Shown here in pieces: positions 8,801-16,718 of a DNA stretch of 64,000 bases. The DNA lies in assembly GCF_013377085.1 (NCBI RefSeq), contig NZ_JACAAX010000010.1, forward strand, positions 62,001 to 126,000. The letters are read 5' to 3'. The stretch's first letter is position 1. Each line of letters starts with the position of its first letter. The notes under the pieces are model-generated. The model saw nothing but the letters and a program-made list of their open reading frames with translations. It did no database searches and was not told the origin of the DNA. The stretch is from Rhodoplanes sp. (GTDB lineage: Bacteria; Pseudomonadota; Alphaproteobacteria; Rhizobiales; Xanthobacteraceae). The translations under genes were made by a program, and so were the position numbers.

Positions 8801-8961
8801 CCGTGCGCGGCGCGCCCGACGACGCCCTGATCGTCGCCGACGGTGCCTCCTGCCGGCATCAGATTTCTGACGGCGCCGGGCGAAAAGCGCTTCACGTCGC
8901 CCGCGTGCTGGCGGCGAGCGTGAAGGCGGCACGCGAAACCCGCGCTGATCGGGCGACGTGA
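5866..8961 (+). CDS. FAD-linked oxidase fused to Fe-S and CCG domains (D-2-hydroxyacid dehydrogenase type)
   Basis: A 1031-residue fusion. The ATG at 5866 (MPRPNASGLERRLAAENLG) fits the family N-terminus. Order: a VAO-type FAD-binding domain (VLARGGGTSQAGQTVG, then MTANNSCGGRSLRYGNTREN), the FAD-oxidase C-terminal domain with SGEHGDGLVRSEFH, a segment with EMCNNNGACR, a ferredoxin-like CVSCKACRRECPTGVDM (near residue 630), and cysteine-rich CCG motifs (LCCGRTF near 820, HCHQKSF near 918, SCCGMAGGFG near 948). Relatives (YdiJ, GlcD+GlcF fusions) oxidise D-2-hydroxyacids and pass electrons to quinone. Residues about 729-775 come from a 138-bp palindromic element inserted in frame between the Fe-S and CCG parts. 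The gene ends next to the convergent lipoprotein gene, with no gap. Confidence 0.9.
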   Translation: MPRPNASGLERRLAAENLGDVAFDRFTRGRYATDASHYQKFPVGVVAPRTAEDAAKAIAIARENGVSVLARGGGTSQAGQTVGDSLVVDCSKHLTRIIDLDVAGSRCVVEPGLVLDELNRKLKPHGLWFPVDVSTASRATIGGMTANNSCGGRSLRYGNTRENVLAIDALLADGTPARFGRVAADLSDLPKTSPVRPLAQDLLALAAREAGEIAARFPKVQRRVGGYDIDALVPGTNDLNLAHILVGSEGTLAFSTAIELKLSPLLGRRVVGACHFGDFRGAMDAAQHIVRLMPMAVELVDATMIGLARDIAMFRPTLEAVVRGTPAAILLVEFAEAEHDENLFRLARLHELIGDLGFAWDKPGKTFGGVVDITDAGLQAAVTELRTAGLNIMMSMKDAGKPVSFVEDCAVPLEHLADYTSRLTEVFHRHGTTGTWYAHASVGCLHVRPVLNLRLEQDRKAMRAIAEEAFAVVREYKGSHSGEHGDGLVRSEFHEAMFGTRLVRAFETVKDRFDPQGLFNPGKIVRARKFDDRAWFRFGEGYGAAPMTTALDWSAYPGAGSGFQGAVEMCNNNGACRSLAGGVMCPSFRATRDERDSTRGRANTLRLAITGQLGPGALTSDQMMETLTLCVSCKACRRECPTGVDMARMKIEVLHAWTQTHGLSLQDRVTGWLPRYAPYAARVPWLMNLRDRIPGLAALSESLLGFSARRPLPRWRSDYFRDDEGTVFSPSPGGGGSTREARRGGVKPHAPASPFTPPRTRAALAPDPPPPGEGEGRHVVLFADTLNRWFEPDNLRAARTVLAAAGFRVHVARPVDGGRPLCCGRTFLSVGRVEEARREAERTLAALAPYVARKIPVVGLEPSCLLTFRDEIPALVNTDTARAVAQQALLFEEFLVREAERGTLALPLAPIAGRAFLHGHCHQKSFGAMGDVARVLRLIPDLSVETIESSCCGMAGGFGFAAETIDVSLAMGELSLLPAVRGAPDDALIVADGASCRHQISDGAGRKALHVARVLAASVKAARETRADRAT
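8051..8188. repeat. Palindromic repeat element inside the oxidase gene, family C
   Basis: The ends are an exact 26-bp inverted repeat (8051-8076 against 8163-8188; outer end CACCCTCCCCTGGAGGGGGA). A second inner pair, GGGGTGGGGTGAA / TTCACCCCACCCC, lies inside it, and two small hairpins (GCGCGAAGCGCG; GCGAGCTGCGCTCGCG) sit between. The element spans 138 bp, exactly 46 codons, and the reading frame stays open through it, giving a Pro/Gly/Arg-rich peptide with no match to the flanking domains. Confidence 0.93.
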
Positions 8962-10194
8962 TCAGGTGAAGGTTCGGGGCGCCGCCGACACCACCTGGCC
9001 GCCCGCGGTCGTCACCTTCAGCACGGCGAGGCCGCGCTGATTGGTGCCGTCGGCGCGGAAGCGAAACACGCCGTCGATGCCGGCGAAGCCGGACGGGTTG
9101 GTCAGCACCTCGTCGCTGATCCGCTGGCCGCCCTTGAGCAGCGCCGCAACCAGCGCGACGGCGTCGTAGGCGAGGGTCGCGGTGCGCACCGGGTCCTGCC
9201 CGTAGCGGCCGCGATAGCGCCCCGAGAAGGCGCGGAAGCCGGCCGAATCCGGCGCCGCGAACCAGCCGCCGTCGAGCGCCGCGTCGGAAAAGACGCGCGG
9301 GTCGTCCCACAGGCCGGTGCCGATGAGCTGCAGGCGCTTGGGGTCGACGCCGCCGGCCTGCAGGGCCTGCACGACCCGCGGCAGCGAATCGCCCGAGTCG
9401 GCGATGAACAGCGCGTCGGAGCGGCCGGCCGCCTCGGCGATCTGGCGCACCGGCCCCTGCAGACCTTCGGCCTTGTAGCGCTCCACCACGGTGACGCGGC
9501 CGCCCTTGCGCGACACCGCCTGCTTGAACGCCGCCTCGACGACGCTGCCATAGGGGTTGTCGGGCAGCAGCGCCGCGAAAGAGCGCTTGCCCTGCTGGGC
9601 CGCGTAATCGACGACCCGGTCGACGTCGGACTCGGGCAGAAAGCTCAGCAGATAGACACCGCGCGAGGCGACGTTCGAATCGGTCGAGAAGGCGATCACC
9701 GGCACGCGGCCGCGCGCCACCTGGGCGGCGGCGCCGACCGCATGGGCGAACAGCGGCCCGAGGATCACCACGGCGCCCTCGTCCAGCGCCTGCCGGGCGG
9801 CGCCCTGAGCGCCCTGGGCGGTGCCGCCGTCGTCCTTCACGTCGAGCAGGACGGCCGGGTTGTTGAACTCGGCGAGCGCCATCTCGGCGGCGTTCTTCAT
9901 CGACTGGGCGGCGGCGCCGGCATTGCCGCCGGCCGACAGCGGCAGCAGCAGGCTCACCCGCGTCTGGCCGGGCGGGGTCGCCCCGGCCGGACCGCCGCCG
10001 GGGGCGGGAAGCGGCTCGCCGATCGGGGCCGAGGCCGTGGAGGGCGGCGGCGCATCGGGTCCCCCGCGCGAGCCGAGGCTGCCGAGGTCGACGCCCGTGC
10101 AGCCGGCCGCGAGCGCCGCCGCGCCGATCCCGAGAACCCGGACCACGACGCGACGGGTCGGGGCGCGACCGGTCGGATCGTCAGAGGCTGCCAT
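8962..10194 (-). CDS. LpoA-like / branched-chain-amino-acid-receptor-fold lipoprotein
   Basis: A 410-residue protein with an N-terminal twin-Arg-containing signal region (RRVVVRVLGIGAAALAAGC) and the lipobox LAAGC, so it is probably an envelope lipoprotein. A Pro/Gly/Ala-rich linker follows, then a periplasmic-binding-protein type I domain (VSLLLPLSAGGNAGAAAQSMKNAAEMAL; VVILGPLFAHAV; PVIAFSTDSNVAS; FAALLPDNPYGSVVEAAF). The same fold is used by LpoA, the outer-membrane activator of penicillin-binding proteins, and by Leu/Ile/Val receptors. Being divergent from rsmI-yraN favours the LpoA-like (YraM) reading, since that trio is also adjacent in enterobacteria. Start ATG at 10194. Confidence 0.85.
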   Translation of the reverse strand: MAASDDPTGRAPTRRVVVRVLGIGAAALAAGCTGVDLGSLGSRGGPDAPPPSTASAPIGEPLPAPGGGPAGATPPGQTRVSLLLPLSAGGNAGAAAQSMKNAAEMALAEFNNPAVLLDVKDDGGTAQGAQGAARQALDEGAVVILGPLFAHAVGAAAQVARGRVPVIAFSTDSNVASRGVYLLSFLPESDVDRVVDYAAQQGKRSFAALLPDNPYGSVVEAAFKQAVSRKGGRVTVVERYKAEGLQGPVRQIAEAAGRSDALFIADSGDSLPRVVQALQAGGVDPKRLQLIGTGLWDDPRVFSDAALDGGWFAAPDSAGFRAFSGRYRGRYGQDPVRTATLAYDAVALVAALLKGGQRISDEVLTNPSGFAGIDGVFRFRADGTNQRGLAVLKVTTAGGQVVSAAPRTFT

Positions 10195-10339
10195 GACCGA
10201 AACTCCCCCGCGGAAAGGCGGGCCAGAACACTATCGCGACCAACAGCGCCACAGCGCAATCGCCTGGTCAATCCTCAACGACGCGCCGGGAGCCCGGCCA
10301 GCCCTTCCGGTCCGGGCCGGGGCCGGCTAGAACGCCCGG

Positions 10340-11326
10340 ATGAGCGACGACGCGCCAGAACCCGGCGACTCCGAGCCGGCGGAGCCGGATTTCGACACGA
10401 CCGATCTCGACGCGGCCACGGTCGCGGACGCGGGCGAGCGCAGCTTCGTGCTGTTCGGCGCACCGCGGCGCTGCCCGCCGCTCGCCTCCGGCCTCCATGT
10501 GGTCGCGACCCCGATCGGCCATCTCGAGGACGTGTCGCTGCGGGCGCTGGCGACGCTGGCGGCCGCCGACCTGATCGCCTGCGAGGACACGCGGGTGACG
10601 CGGAAGCTGCTCGCCCGCTATGGCATCTCGCGCCCGCTCACCGCCTATCACGAGCACAACGCGACGGTCGCCCGGCCGAAGATTTTGGCCCGGCTCGCCG
10701 CCGGCGAGGCCGTCGCGCTGGTGTCGGACGCCGGCACGCCGCTGGTCTCCGATCCCGGCTTCCGCCTAGTGCGCGAGGCGCGCGAGGCCGGAGTTCCGGT
10801 GACGGCGGTGCCCGGCCCCTCCGCCGTGCTGACGGCGCTGACCATCGCCGGTCTGCCGACCGACCGCTTCTTCTTCGAAGGCTTCCTGCCGCCCCGCGAA
10901 GGTGCCCGCAGAAACCGGATCGGCGAGATTTCAAAGATCCCCGCCACCCTGGTGCTGTTCGAGACCGGGCCGCGGCTCGCCGACGCGCTGGCCGACCTCG
11001 CTGCCGGCCTGGGCCCGCGCGAGGCGGCGGTGTGCCGCGAACTGACCAAGCTGCACGAGGAAGTCCGGCGCGGCGACCTCGCCGGTCTCGCGGCGGCTTA
11101 TGCCGCAGGGGCCGAGACCCGCGGCGAGGTCGTGCTGGTGATCGCCCCGCCCGCCGCGGAGGCCGCGACCGCGCCGGAGGAGATCGACGCCATGCTGGCG
11201 ACGGCCCTGCGCGCGGCCTCGCTGAAGGATGCCGTGGCGACCGTCGTGGCCGCGACCGGAGCGCCGCGCCGCGACGTCTACCAGCGCGCGTTGGCGCTCG
11301 CCCGGGAGACGCCCGATGAGCCGTGA
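10340..11326 (+). CDS. rsmI: 16S rRNA 2'-O-ribose C1402 methyltransferase RsmI
   Basis: A 328-residue tetrapyrrole-methylase-fold enzyme that adds the 2'-O-methyl group to C1402 in the ribosomal P site, using SAM. The family motifs are clear: [49 protein letters not shown] and [11 protein letters not shown]. The first 45 residues are an acidic extension before the domain. It is divergent from the LpoA-like gene, and its stop overlaps the yraN start by 11 bp, so the two are probably translationally coupled. Confidence 0.96.
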   Translation: MSDDAPEPGDSEPAEPDFDTTDLDAATVADAGERSFVLFGAPRRCPPLASGLHVVATPIGHLEDVSLRALATLAAADLIACEDTRVTRKLLARYGISRPLTAYHEHNATVARPKILARLAAGEAVALVSDAGTPLVSDPGFRLVREAREAGVPVTAVPGPSAVLTALTIAGLPTDRFFFEGFLPPREGARRNRIGEISKIPATLVLFETGPRLADALADLAAGLGPREAAVCRELTKLHEEVRRGDLAGLAAAYAAGAETRGEVVLVIAPPAAEAATAPEEIDAMLATALRAASLKDAVATVVAATGAPRRDVYQRALALARETPDEP

Positions 11327-11879
11327 CGACGGAACGCCGCCGCCTCCGCGCAAGCCCGTGCGCGCGGTGCCGAGCGGCGTCGGGCCGACCGGTTTGCAGG
11401 GCCGGCGAACGCTCAAAGGTCCGGGCGAAATCGGACAGCCGGCATCCGGCCCGTCGCCCAAGCCTGTCCCGACCGAAGCATCAGGCCAGCCGAACGGACA
11501 GCCGAAGCCGCCGCCGGCGCCGAAACGGCAAGCCGCGATGAAACTCGGCCTCTCGGCCGAGAGCCGGGCCGCTGCCTTCCTGATGGCGAAGGGCTACCGC
11601 ATCATCGCCCGCCGCTACAAGACGCCGGTCGGCGAGATCGACATCGTGGCGCAGCGGCTCGGAACCGTGGTGTTCGTCGAGGTGAAGGCGCGCACGTCGT
11701 TGGACGCGGCGGCGGAGTCGATTTCGCTGCGCCAGCGCAGCCGCATCATCGACGCGGCACAATACTGGCTCGCGGCCCATCCGAAGACCGAAGGGCTGGC
11801 GTTGCGCTTCGACGCCATCCTGATCGCCCCCGGCTCGCTGCCGCGGCACCTGCCCGGCGCCTTCGACGCCAGCACGTGA
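11316..11879 (+). CDS. yraN: UPF0102 / YraN family protein with long Pro-rich N-terminus
   Basis: A 187-residue protein. The conserved domain covers about the last 115 residues: [20 protein letters not shown], then GEIDIVAQ and VVFVEVKAR, the D...ExK arrangement of the restriction-endonuclease-like fold. No enzymatic role is established for the family. The first 70 residues are Pro/Gly/Lys-rich and look disordered. I chose ATG 11316 ([11 protein letters not shown]), inside the end of rsmI, as the overlap gives a coupled start; an ATG later at 11539 ([10 protein letters not shown]) would give the plain domain. Confidence 0.85.
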   Translation: MSRDDGTPPPPRKPVRAVPSGVGPTGLQGRRTLKGPGEIGQPASGPSPKPVPTEASGQPNGQPKPPPAPKRQAAMKLGLSAESRAAAFLMAKGYRIIARRYKTPVGEIDIVAQRLGTVVFVEVKARTSLDAAAESISLRQRSRIIDAAQYWLAAHPKTEGLALRFDAILIAPGSLPRHLPGAFDAST

Positions 11880-11930
11880 GACCGCGGCCGCGCGCGGCCT
11901 CGGCCTCGTCATTTGCACCAGGAGCCTCCC

Positions 11931-12338
11931 GTGACGACCAAGACCTTCATTCAACCGGCCGGCATGGCGGAAGCGGTCGGCCCGTTCTCGCGGGCCGTCC
12001 TGGTCGGAGATCACCTCTACATTGCCGGCACGACGGCGCTGAGCCATGTCAGCGGCGACTATTACGAGCGCTACGTCCCGCCCGACATCGAGGCGCAGAC
12101 GCGGCTCACGCTCGACAACATCCGGGCCTGCGTCGAGGCTGCCGGCGGCACCATGGAGGACGTCTTCAAGGTGGTGATCATGCTGAAGAACCCCGCCGAC
12201 TACAAACGCATGAACGCGGTGCGGGCCGAGTACTTCAAGACGGATCCGCCGATCAGCACCTGCTTTCGCGCCGAGGTGATGCGCGACGACATCCTGGTCG
12301 AGATCGAGGCGGTCGCGCTGATCCGGCCGAAGGGCTGA
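11931..12338 (+). CDS. RidA (YjgF/YER057c/UK114) family protein
   Basis: A 135-residue protein starting at GTG 11931, set by AGGAG six bases upstream. Family features: GPFSRAVLVGDHLYIAGT, QTRLTLDNIRACVEAAGGTMEDVFKV, and the end RDDILVEIEAVALI. Archetypal RidA enzymes hydrolyse reactive enamine/imine intermediates with an Arg in a PAR(S/T) motif. Here the equivalent stretch reads PPISTCFRAEV, so that Arg appears absent or shifted, which suggests a non-archetypal Rid subfamily of unknown substrate. It is convergent with the Bug receptor gene 29 bp downstream. Confidence 0.88.
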   Translation: MTTKTFIQPAGMAEAVGPFSRAVLVGDHLYIAGTTALSHVSGDYYERYVPPDIEAQTRLTLDNIRACVEAAGGTMEDVFKVVIMLKNPADYKRMNAVRAEYFKTDPPISTCFRAEVMRDDILVEIEAVALIRPKG

Positions 12339-12367
12339 CCGGACCGGCGCGGTCGATCGGCGAATTT

Positions 12368-13327
12368 TCAGTCGCCGGGCTTGATGTTGCCGGCGCGGAT
12401 CACCTCGGCGTATTTCGCTTCCTCGGTGTCCATGAAGCGGGCGAAATCGGCCGGCGCGGACCCGATCGGGTCGATGCCCTGCTCGATCAGCTTGGCCCGC
12501 ACGTCGGGCTTTTGCAGCGCGTTCGTCACGGCGGCATGCCATTTGTCGATCACGGCCTGCGGCGTTCCGACCCGGGCCACCAGCCCATACCAGGACATCG
12601 AGACGTATCCCGGATAGCCGCTCTCGATCACGGTCGGAACGTCCGGCAACGAGACCGAGCGCTGCTCGCCCGCGAAGGCGACCGGCCGTGGCCTGCCGGC
12701 CTTGATGTTGCCGTCCATGTGGTCGGCGAGCATGAGGTCCACGTGATCGGCCAGGACGTCGGTCAGGGCGGGCGCGTTGCCCCGATAGGGCACATGCACC
12801 ATCTGGACGCCGAGGCGGCGCAGCAGAATCTCGGTGCCGAGATGGCCCGAGGAGCCGTTTCCGAACGACGCAAAAGTCGCCGATCCACCCTTGCTCTTGA
12901 TCCAGGTCACCAGTTCGCCGACATCCTTGGCCGGCACGTTCCGGCTGACCACCAGGACATGCGGCGAGGCGGCGACGAGGCTGACCGGCACGACCTGGGA
13001 GCGCTCGAACGGCTTGGCGGCGAGCAGCAGCGGCGTGATCAGGAAGCTCGCGGTGTTGAACATCAGCGTGTAGCCGTCCGCCGGCGCGTTCAACAGCGCC
13101 TGCGCGCCAATCACGGTGCCGCCGCCGGTGCGGTTCTCGACCGCGATGTTGGCCTGCCACTCCTCGGCGACCGCTTGGACGATGGTGCGGGCGACGATGT
13201 CGGTGCCGCCGCCGGCCGCCAGCGGCACGATGATGCGGATCGGGCGGCTCGGATAGGCATCCTCGGCAGGCGCGGGAGCCGGGACGGCGAGCACGGCCGC
13301 CGCGAGCAGCACGGTCAGAGGGCGCAT
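12368..13327 (-). CDS. Bug/TctC-type periplasmic solute receptor (1)
   Basis: A 319-residue exported protein with a cleavable signal peptide (MRPLTVLLAAAVLAVPAPAPAED). The Bug fold starts YPSRPIRIIVPLAAGGGTDIVART and shows the usual VENRTGGGTVIGAQAL, HLGTEILLRRLGVQMVHVPYRG and DVPTVIESGYPGY segments. Such proteins bind carboxylates or related metabolites, either for tripartite tricarboxylate transporters or as orphan sensors. No tctA/tctB membrane genes are visible near it. It is followed, in the direction of transcription, by convergent ridA; a chemotaxis receptor lies 212 bp upstream on the same strand. Confidence 0.93.
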   Translation of the reverse strand: MRPLTVLLAAAVLAVPAPAPAEDAYPSRPIRIIVPLAAGGGTDIVARTIVQAVAEEWQANIAVENRTGGGTVIGAQALLNAPADGYTLMFNTASFLITPLLLAAKPFERSQVVPVSLVAASPHVLVVSRNVPAKDVGELVTWIKSKGGSATFASFGNGSSGHLGTEILLRRLGVQMVHVPYRGNAPALTDVLADHVDLMLADHMDGNIKAGRPRPVAFAGEQRSVSLPDVPTVIESGYPGYVSMSWYGLVARVGTPQAVIDKWHAAVTNALQKPDVRAKLIEQGIDPIGSAPADFARFMDTEEAKYAEVIRAGNIKPGD

Positions 13328-13539
13328 GGAGTTCTCCGCTGGGGGCGGCCGACGCGACAGCCGCGCGGGGGTGAGACGGGACAGCGAGCGGCAGCAGGCT
13401 AACAGCCATTCCCGAGGGCTGGCTACCCAGCGCCGGTCGAGCCGGCCGCCGGGGGGCCGGCCCCACCGGACCGGCTTGTGCCGTCATGCGCAGAACAGGC
13501 GTTGCGCGACAACCCCCGCCCGAGCCGGGCGTTTGCGGG

Positions 13540-15252
13540 TCACGCCGCCTTGGCGGCTGTGCCGGCACCCTCGCTGCGGAGCCGGGTGAAGAAGCCTTCG
13601 ACGGCCTGGGCGAGGTCCTGGGTGTCGCGGGTGAGGCCGCCGATCTTGTCGAGCACGTCGGCGGCCGAGCGGCTGGTCTCTTCGATCGCCCCGGTGACGC
13701 CCGAGATGTTGCCGACCAGCATGGCATTGCCGCGGGCGGCGAGCTGGGCGCTGCCGGAGATCTCGCGCGAGGCGGCGTTCTGCTGCTCGATGGCGCTGGC
13801 GATCGTGGTGGTGACCTCGCTGATCTGCCGCATGGCGGCGCCGATCTCGCCGACCGCCTCGGCGGCGCTGCGGGTCGACGACTGGATGGCGCCGACCTGC
13901 TCGGAAATCTCACCCGTCGCCTTGGCGGTCTGCCCGGCCAAGGCCTTGACCTCCTGGGCGACGACCGCAAATCCCTTGCCGGCCTCGCCGGCCCGGGCCG
14001 CCTCGATGGTGGCGTTGAGGGCGAGCAGATTGGTCTGCGCCGCGATCGCCTGGATGAGCTGCATGACGTCGCCGATGCGGATGCTGGCGGTGGCGAGCCC
14101 CTGGATCTCGGCGACCGAGCGGTCCGTCTTGGCGCTCGCCTCGGCGACGATGCGGGTGGCGTGGCCGACCTGCCGGCCGATCTCGCCGACCGAGCTCGAC
14201 AGCTCCTCGGCGGCGGCCGCGACGGTCTGGATGCTGGTCGAGGCCTGCTCGGTGGCGCCGGCGGCGGAGCCGGCCTCCTGCGCAGCGCTCTGCGCCATGC
14301 CCGTGATCGTCTCGGCGGCGGTGCGCATCGACGCGGCGTCGGAGGTGACCGACTTCAGGATATGCTCGACCGAGTGGCGGAACGCCTCGATCGCCTCCTC
14401 GACCCGGCTGGTGCGGCCGGCGATGGCCTCGGTCTGGGCCTTGACGGCGAGCCCGAGCTCCTTGTTGCGGGTCATCGCGGTCTCGAACACCGCGACGGCG
14501 CGGGCCAGCGAACCGATCTCGTCCTGTCGCGCCGCGTAGGGGATCTCGCCGGTGTGGCGATCCTCGGCGACCGCATCGATGGTGTGCGTGATGGCGGAGA
14601 GCGGTCGCGCCACCGCGCGCCAGATCACCACGGCGCCGATCGCCGCGAAGGCGAGCGCGAAGCCCGCGATGGCGTCCTGGATCATCGTGCTGGTCGCCGT
14701 GCGCGCCTCCAGCTCGCGCGCCCGTTCGGCCCGGACCGCATACACCTTCGAGAGCTCCTCGAGATCCTTGTTGAGCGCCGTGCGCACCGCCCGGTTGGCG
14801 TCGTTGTCGCCCCACTCGCGGCCGGCCGCCGACGACACCTCGACGGCACGGCGCACCAGCTCGCGGCGGAAATCGCGGAACTGCTCGACCCGCTTGGCGA
14901 AGGCATCGAACTGGGCGGCATCGTCGGCCCGCACGGTGCCGCGCCAGTCCTGCATGGTGCGGTCGATCTGGCCGTTGAAGGCGAGCAGGCCGTCGCCGTA
15001 GCGCTTCACCACGGCCGGCTCGGCCGACATGTAGACGCCGCGGGATTCCATCACCACGGCGTAGATCAGCCCGTTGATCCGCTCGATATTGCGAGCGCCG
15101 CGGGCGGCCGACTCGATCTCGGCGGCGAGCTGCGACTGCAGCGAGGCGCTGCGGTTGCCGACGACGGCGAGCGCCGCGAGCGCGAGACCGAGGATGACGA
15201 AAATGGCGTAGAGCTTGGCGGCGATGGACACCCGCGCGATCGCGTGCAACAC
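13540..15252 (-). CDS. Methyl-accepting chemotaxis protein
   Basis: A 570-residue receptor. GTG at 15252 is preferred to TTG at 15258 because GGAGA then lies six bases before it. Layout: TM1 in the first 35 residues, a helical periplasmic domain ([20 protein letters not shown] and following), TM2 around [19 protein letters not shown], then the MCP signalling domain with the hairpin tip [20 protein letters not shown] and [15 protein letters not shown]. There is no C-terminal CheR/CheB tether pentapeptide; it ends GTAAKAA. The periplasmic module is closely related to that of the PAS sensor at 44486-46126. The adjacent Bug receptor could be its ligand-binding partner, which is inference. Confidence 0.95.
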   Translation of the reverse strand: MLHAIARVSIAAKLYAIFVILGLALAALAVVGNRSASLQSQLAAEIESAARGARNIERINGLIYAVVMESRGVYMSAEPAVVKRYGDGLLAFNGQIDRTMQDWRGTVRADDAAQFDAFAKRVEQFRDFRRELVRRAVEVSSAAGREWGDNDANRAVRTALNKDLEELSKVYAVRAERARELEARTATSTMIQDAIAGFALAFAAIGAVVIWRAVARPLSAITHTIDAVAEDRHTGEIPYAARQDEIGSLARAVAVFETAMTRNKELGLAVKAQTEAIAGRTSRVEEAIEAFRHSVEHILKSVTSDAASMRTAAETITGMAQSAAQEAGSAAGATEQASTSIQTVAAAAEELSSSVGEIGRQVGHATRIVAEASAKTDRSVAEIQGLATASIRIGDVMQLIQAIAAQTNLLALNATIEAARAGEAGKGFAVVAQEVKALAGQTAKATGEISEQVGAIQSSTRSAAEAVGEIGAAMRQISEVTTTIASAIEQQNAASREISGSAQLAARGNAMLVGNISGVTGAIEETSRSAADVLDKIGGLTRDTQDLAQAVEGFFTRLRSEGAGTAAKAA

Positions 15253-15346
15253 GGACAATCTCCAATAAGGCTTCGGCGAACTATCTAAACTTTAGCCACA
15301 CCTCGTTAAGTATCCGTTCTCATCAACCCAGATCTGGCACATCGAG

Positions 15347-16291
15347 ATGAAATATCGAGTCGCAGTGCAGATGGATCCCATCGAGCGGATCAATATTCGG
15401 GGCGATTCCACGTTCGCCCTGCTGCTCGAAGCCCAGGCTCGCGGCTTCGGACTAGCCTATTATACGCCAGAAAGGCTTATTTTGCTGAACGGCCAAGTAT
15501 TCGCGCGGGTGACGACCTTGTCGGTCCGCGACGAGCCAGGGCAACACTTCAGCTTAGGCGAGGAAAAACGCGAGTCGCTCGGCGCTTTCGACGTGATCCT
15601 GATGCGCCAGGACCCGCCCTTCGACTTGGCCTACATCACGGCGACCCATCTCTTGGAGCGGGTTCACCCGCGCACCTTCGTGGTCAACGATCCCGCGCAT
15701 GTGCGCAACGCGCCCGAGAAGATCTTCGTCACCGAATTTCCCGACCTGATGCCGCCGACGCTGGTCACCCGCGACCGCGAGGAAATCCAGTCGTTCCGGG
15801 CCGAGCACGGCGACATCGTGATGAAGCCGCTCTACGGCCATGGCGGCGGCGCGGTGTTCCGCGTCACCCGCAACGACCTCAATTTCGGCTCGCTCTACGA
15901 CATGTTCTCGGTGACGTACCGGGAGCCGTGGGTGATTCAGAAGTTCCTGCCGGCGGTGGCGCAGGGCGACAAGCGCATCATCCTGGTCGACGGCGTGTTC
16001 GCCGGCGCCGTCAACCGCGTGCCGGCGGCCGACGACCTGCGCTCCAACATGGTGCGGGGCGGCGCCGCCAAGCCGACCGAGCTCACCGCCCGCGAGCGCG
16101 AGATCTGCGAGCGGATCGGCCCGGCGCTGCGGGTGCGCGGCCTGCTGTTCGTCGGCATCGACGTGATCGACGGCTTCCTCACCGAGATCAACGTCACCTC
16201 GCCGACCGGCATCCGCGCCATCAAGGCTCTCGGCGGCCCCGACATCGCGGCGCTGATCTGGGACACGATCGAGAGGAAGCGCGGCGGCTGA
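15347..16291 (+). CDS. gshB: Glutathione synthetase
   Basis: A 314-residue ATP-grasp ligase that joins gamma-glutamylcysteine and glycine in the cytoplasm. It begins [21 protein letters not shown], typical of GshB, with the ATP-binding loop [15 protein letters not shown], the [19 protein letters not shown] strand and [23 protein letters not shown] carrying the metal and nucleotide ligands. Full length for the family. The 94 bp before it are relatively A/T-rich and hold the divergent promoters for gshB and the chemotaxis receptor. Confidence 0.97.
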   Translation: MKYRVAVQMDPIERINIRGDSTFALLLEAQARGFGLAYYTPERLILLNGQVFARVTTLSVRDEPGQHFSLGEEKRESLGAFDVILMRQDPPFDLAYITATHLLERVHPRTFVVNDPAHVRNAPEKIFVTEFPDLMPPTLVTRDREEIQSFRAEHGDIVMKPLYGHGGGAVFRVTRNDLNFGSLYDMFSVTYREPWVIQKFLPAVAQGDKRIILVDGVFAGAVNRVPAADDLRSNMVRGGAAKPTELTAREREICERIGPALRVRGLLFVGIDVIDGFLTEINVTSPTGIRAIKALGGPDIAALIWDTIERKRGG

Positions 16292-16320
16292 GACGCAGCG
16301 CCCGTCCCGACCCGCCGCCC

Positions 16321-16503
16321 TCAGCCGACCGAGAACAAATCCGGCTTCGCCGCCTCGCGGCCGAAAGGCAGCCGGTACCAGGCGCGCTGCGAGCCGCGGA
16401 CGCTGTCCAGCAGGGTCTCGATATCGCGGGCCGACGCCTGCGCCTCGGCACGCGCCTTGCGCGCCTGCTGCAACTCCTGCTGAAGCACACCGACGTCGAT
16501 CAT
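16321..16503 (-). CDS. 60-residue coiled-coil protein of unknown function
   Basis: Starts MIDVGVLQQELQQARKARAEAQ; the ATG at 16503 has GGAGGGGAG just upstream, so translation is well supported. An upstream in-frame ATG would add 13 residues but lacks that signal. The first 35 residues are Gln/Ala/Arg/Glu-rich and form a likely amphipathic coiled coil; the tail is AWYRLPFGREAAKPDLFSVG. No family recognised. The gene is convergent with gshB, 29 bp away, and is preceded by an unusual tandem-repeat promoter region (16549-16588). Confidence 0.72.
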   Translation of the reverse strand: MIDVGVLQQELQQARKARAEAQASARDIETLLDSVRGSQRAWYRLPFGREAAKPDLFSVG

Positions 16504-16548
16504 CGCTCCCCTCCGAACCGCGAATGCTGCAAGCCGCGACACGGAAGT

Positions 16549-16588
16549 TATCCTAATGTATCCTAAATGTTCTGTAAATGTTCTTTTT
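16549..16588 (-). promoter_or_regulatory. Tandem 10-11-bp repeats upstream of the coiled-coil gene
   Basis: Read on the minus strand, two copies of AGAACATTTA sit 11 bp apart, followed by GGATACATTA and a partial GGATAACTT. The block is far A/T-richer than its surroundings and lies about 45-85 bp before the ATG at 16503. Helically phased direct repeats like this are typical of an operator bound side by side by a regulator. It also sits between two leftward genes, the diheme cytochrome being on the far side. Confidence 0.5.
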
Positions 16589-16718
16589 CTACAATCCGCA
16601 CGCGTGTCCGGTTGTAATTGGTCCGCGATCGTTCTCGTCCGAACGGTCGACGTCGGCGCAAACTAATCTCGCCGGGCTGCCATCGACGGCAGTCCGGCCC
16701 GCAACCCATCCGGGAGAG

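Noticed and set aside
11481-13970. An 829-codon open frame on the minus strand
   Set aside because: It runs antisense to yraN and ridA and out of frame with the Bug and MCP genes; the translation is Arg/Pro/Ala-rich with no domain. Typical shadow of high-GC coding DNA.
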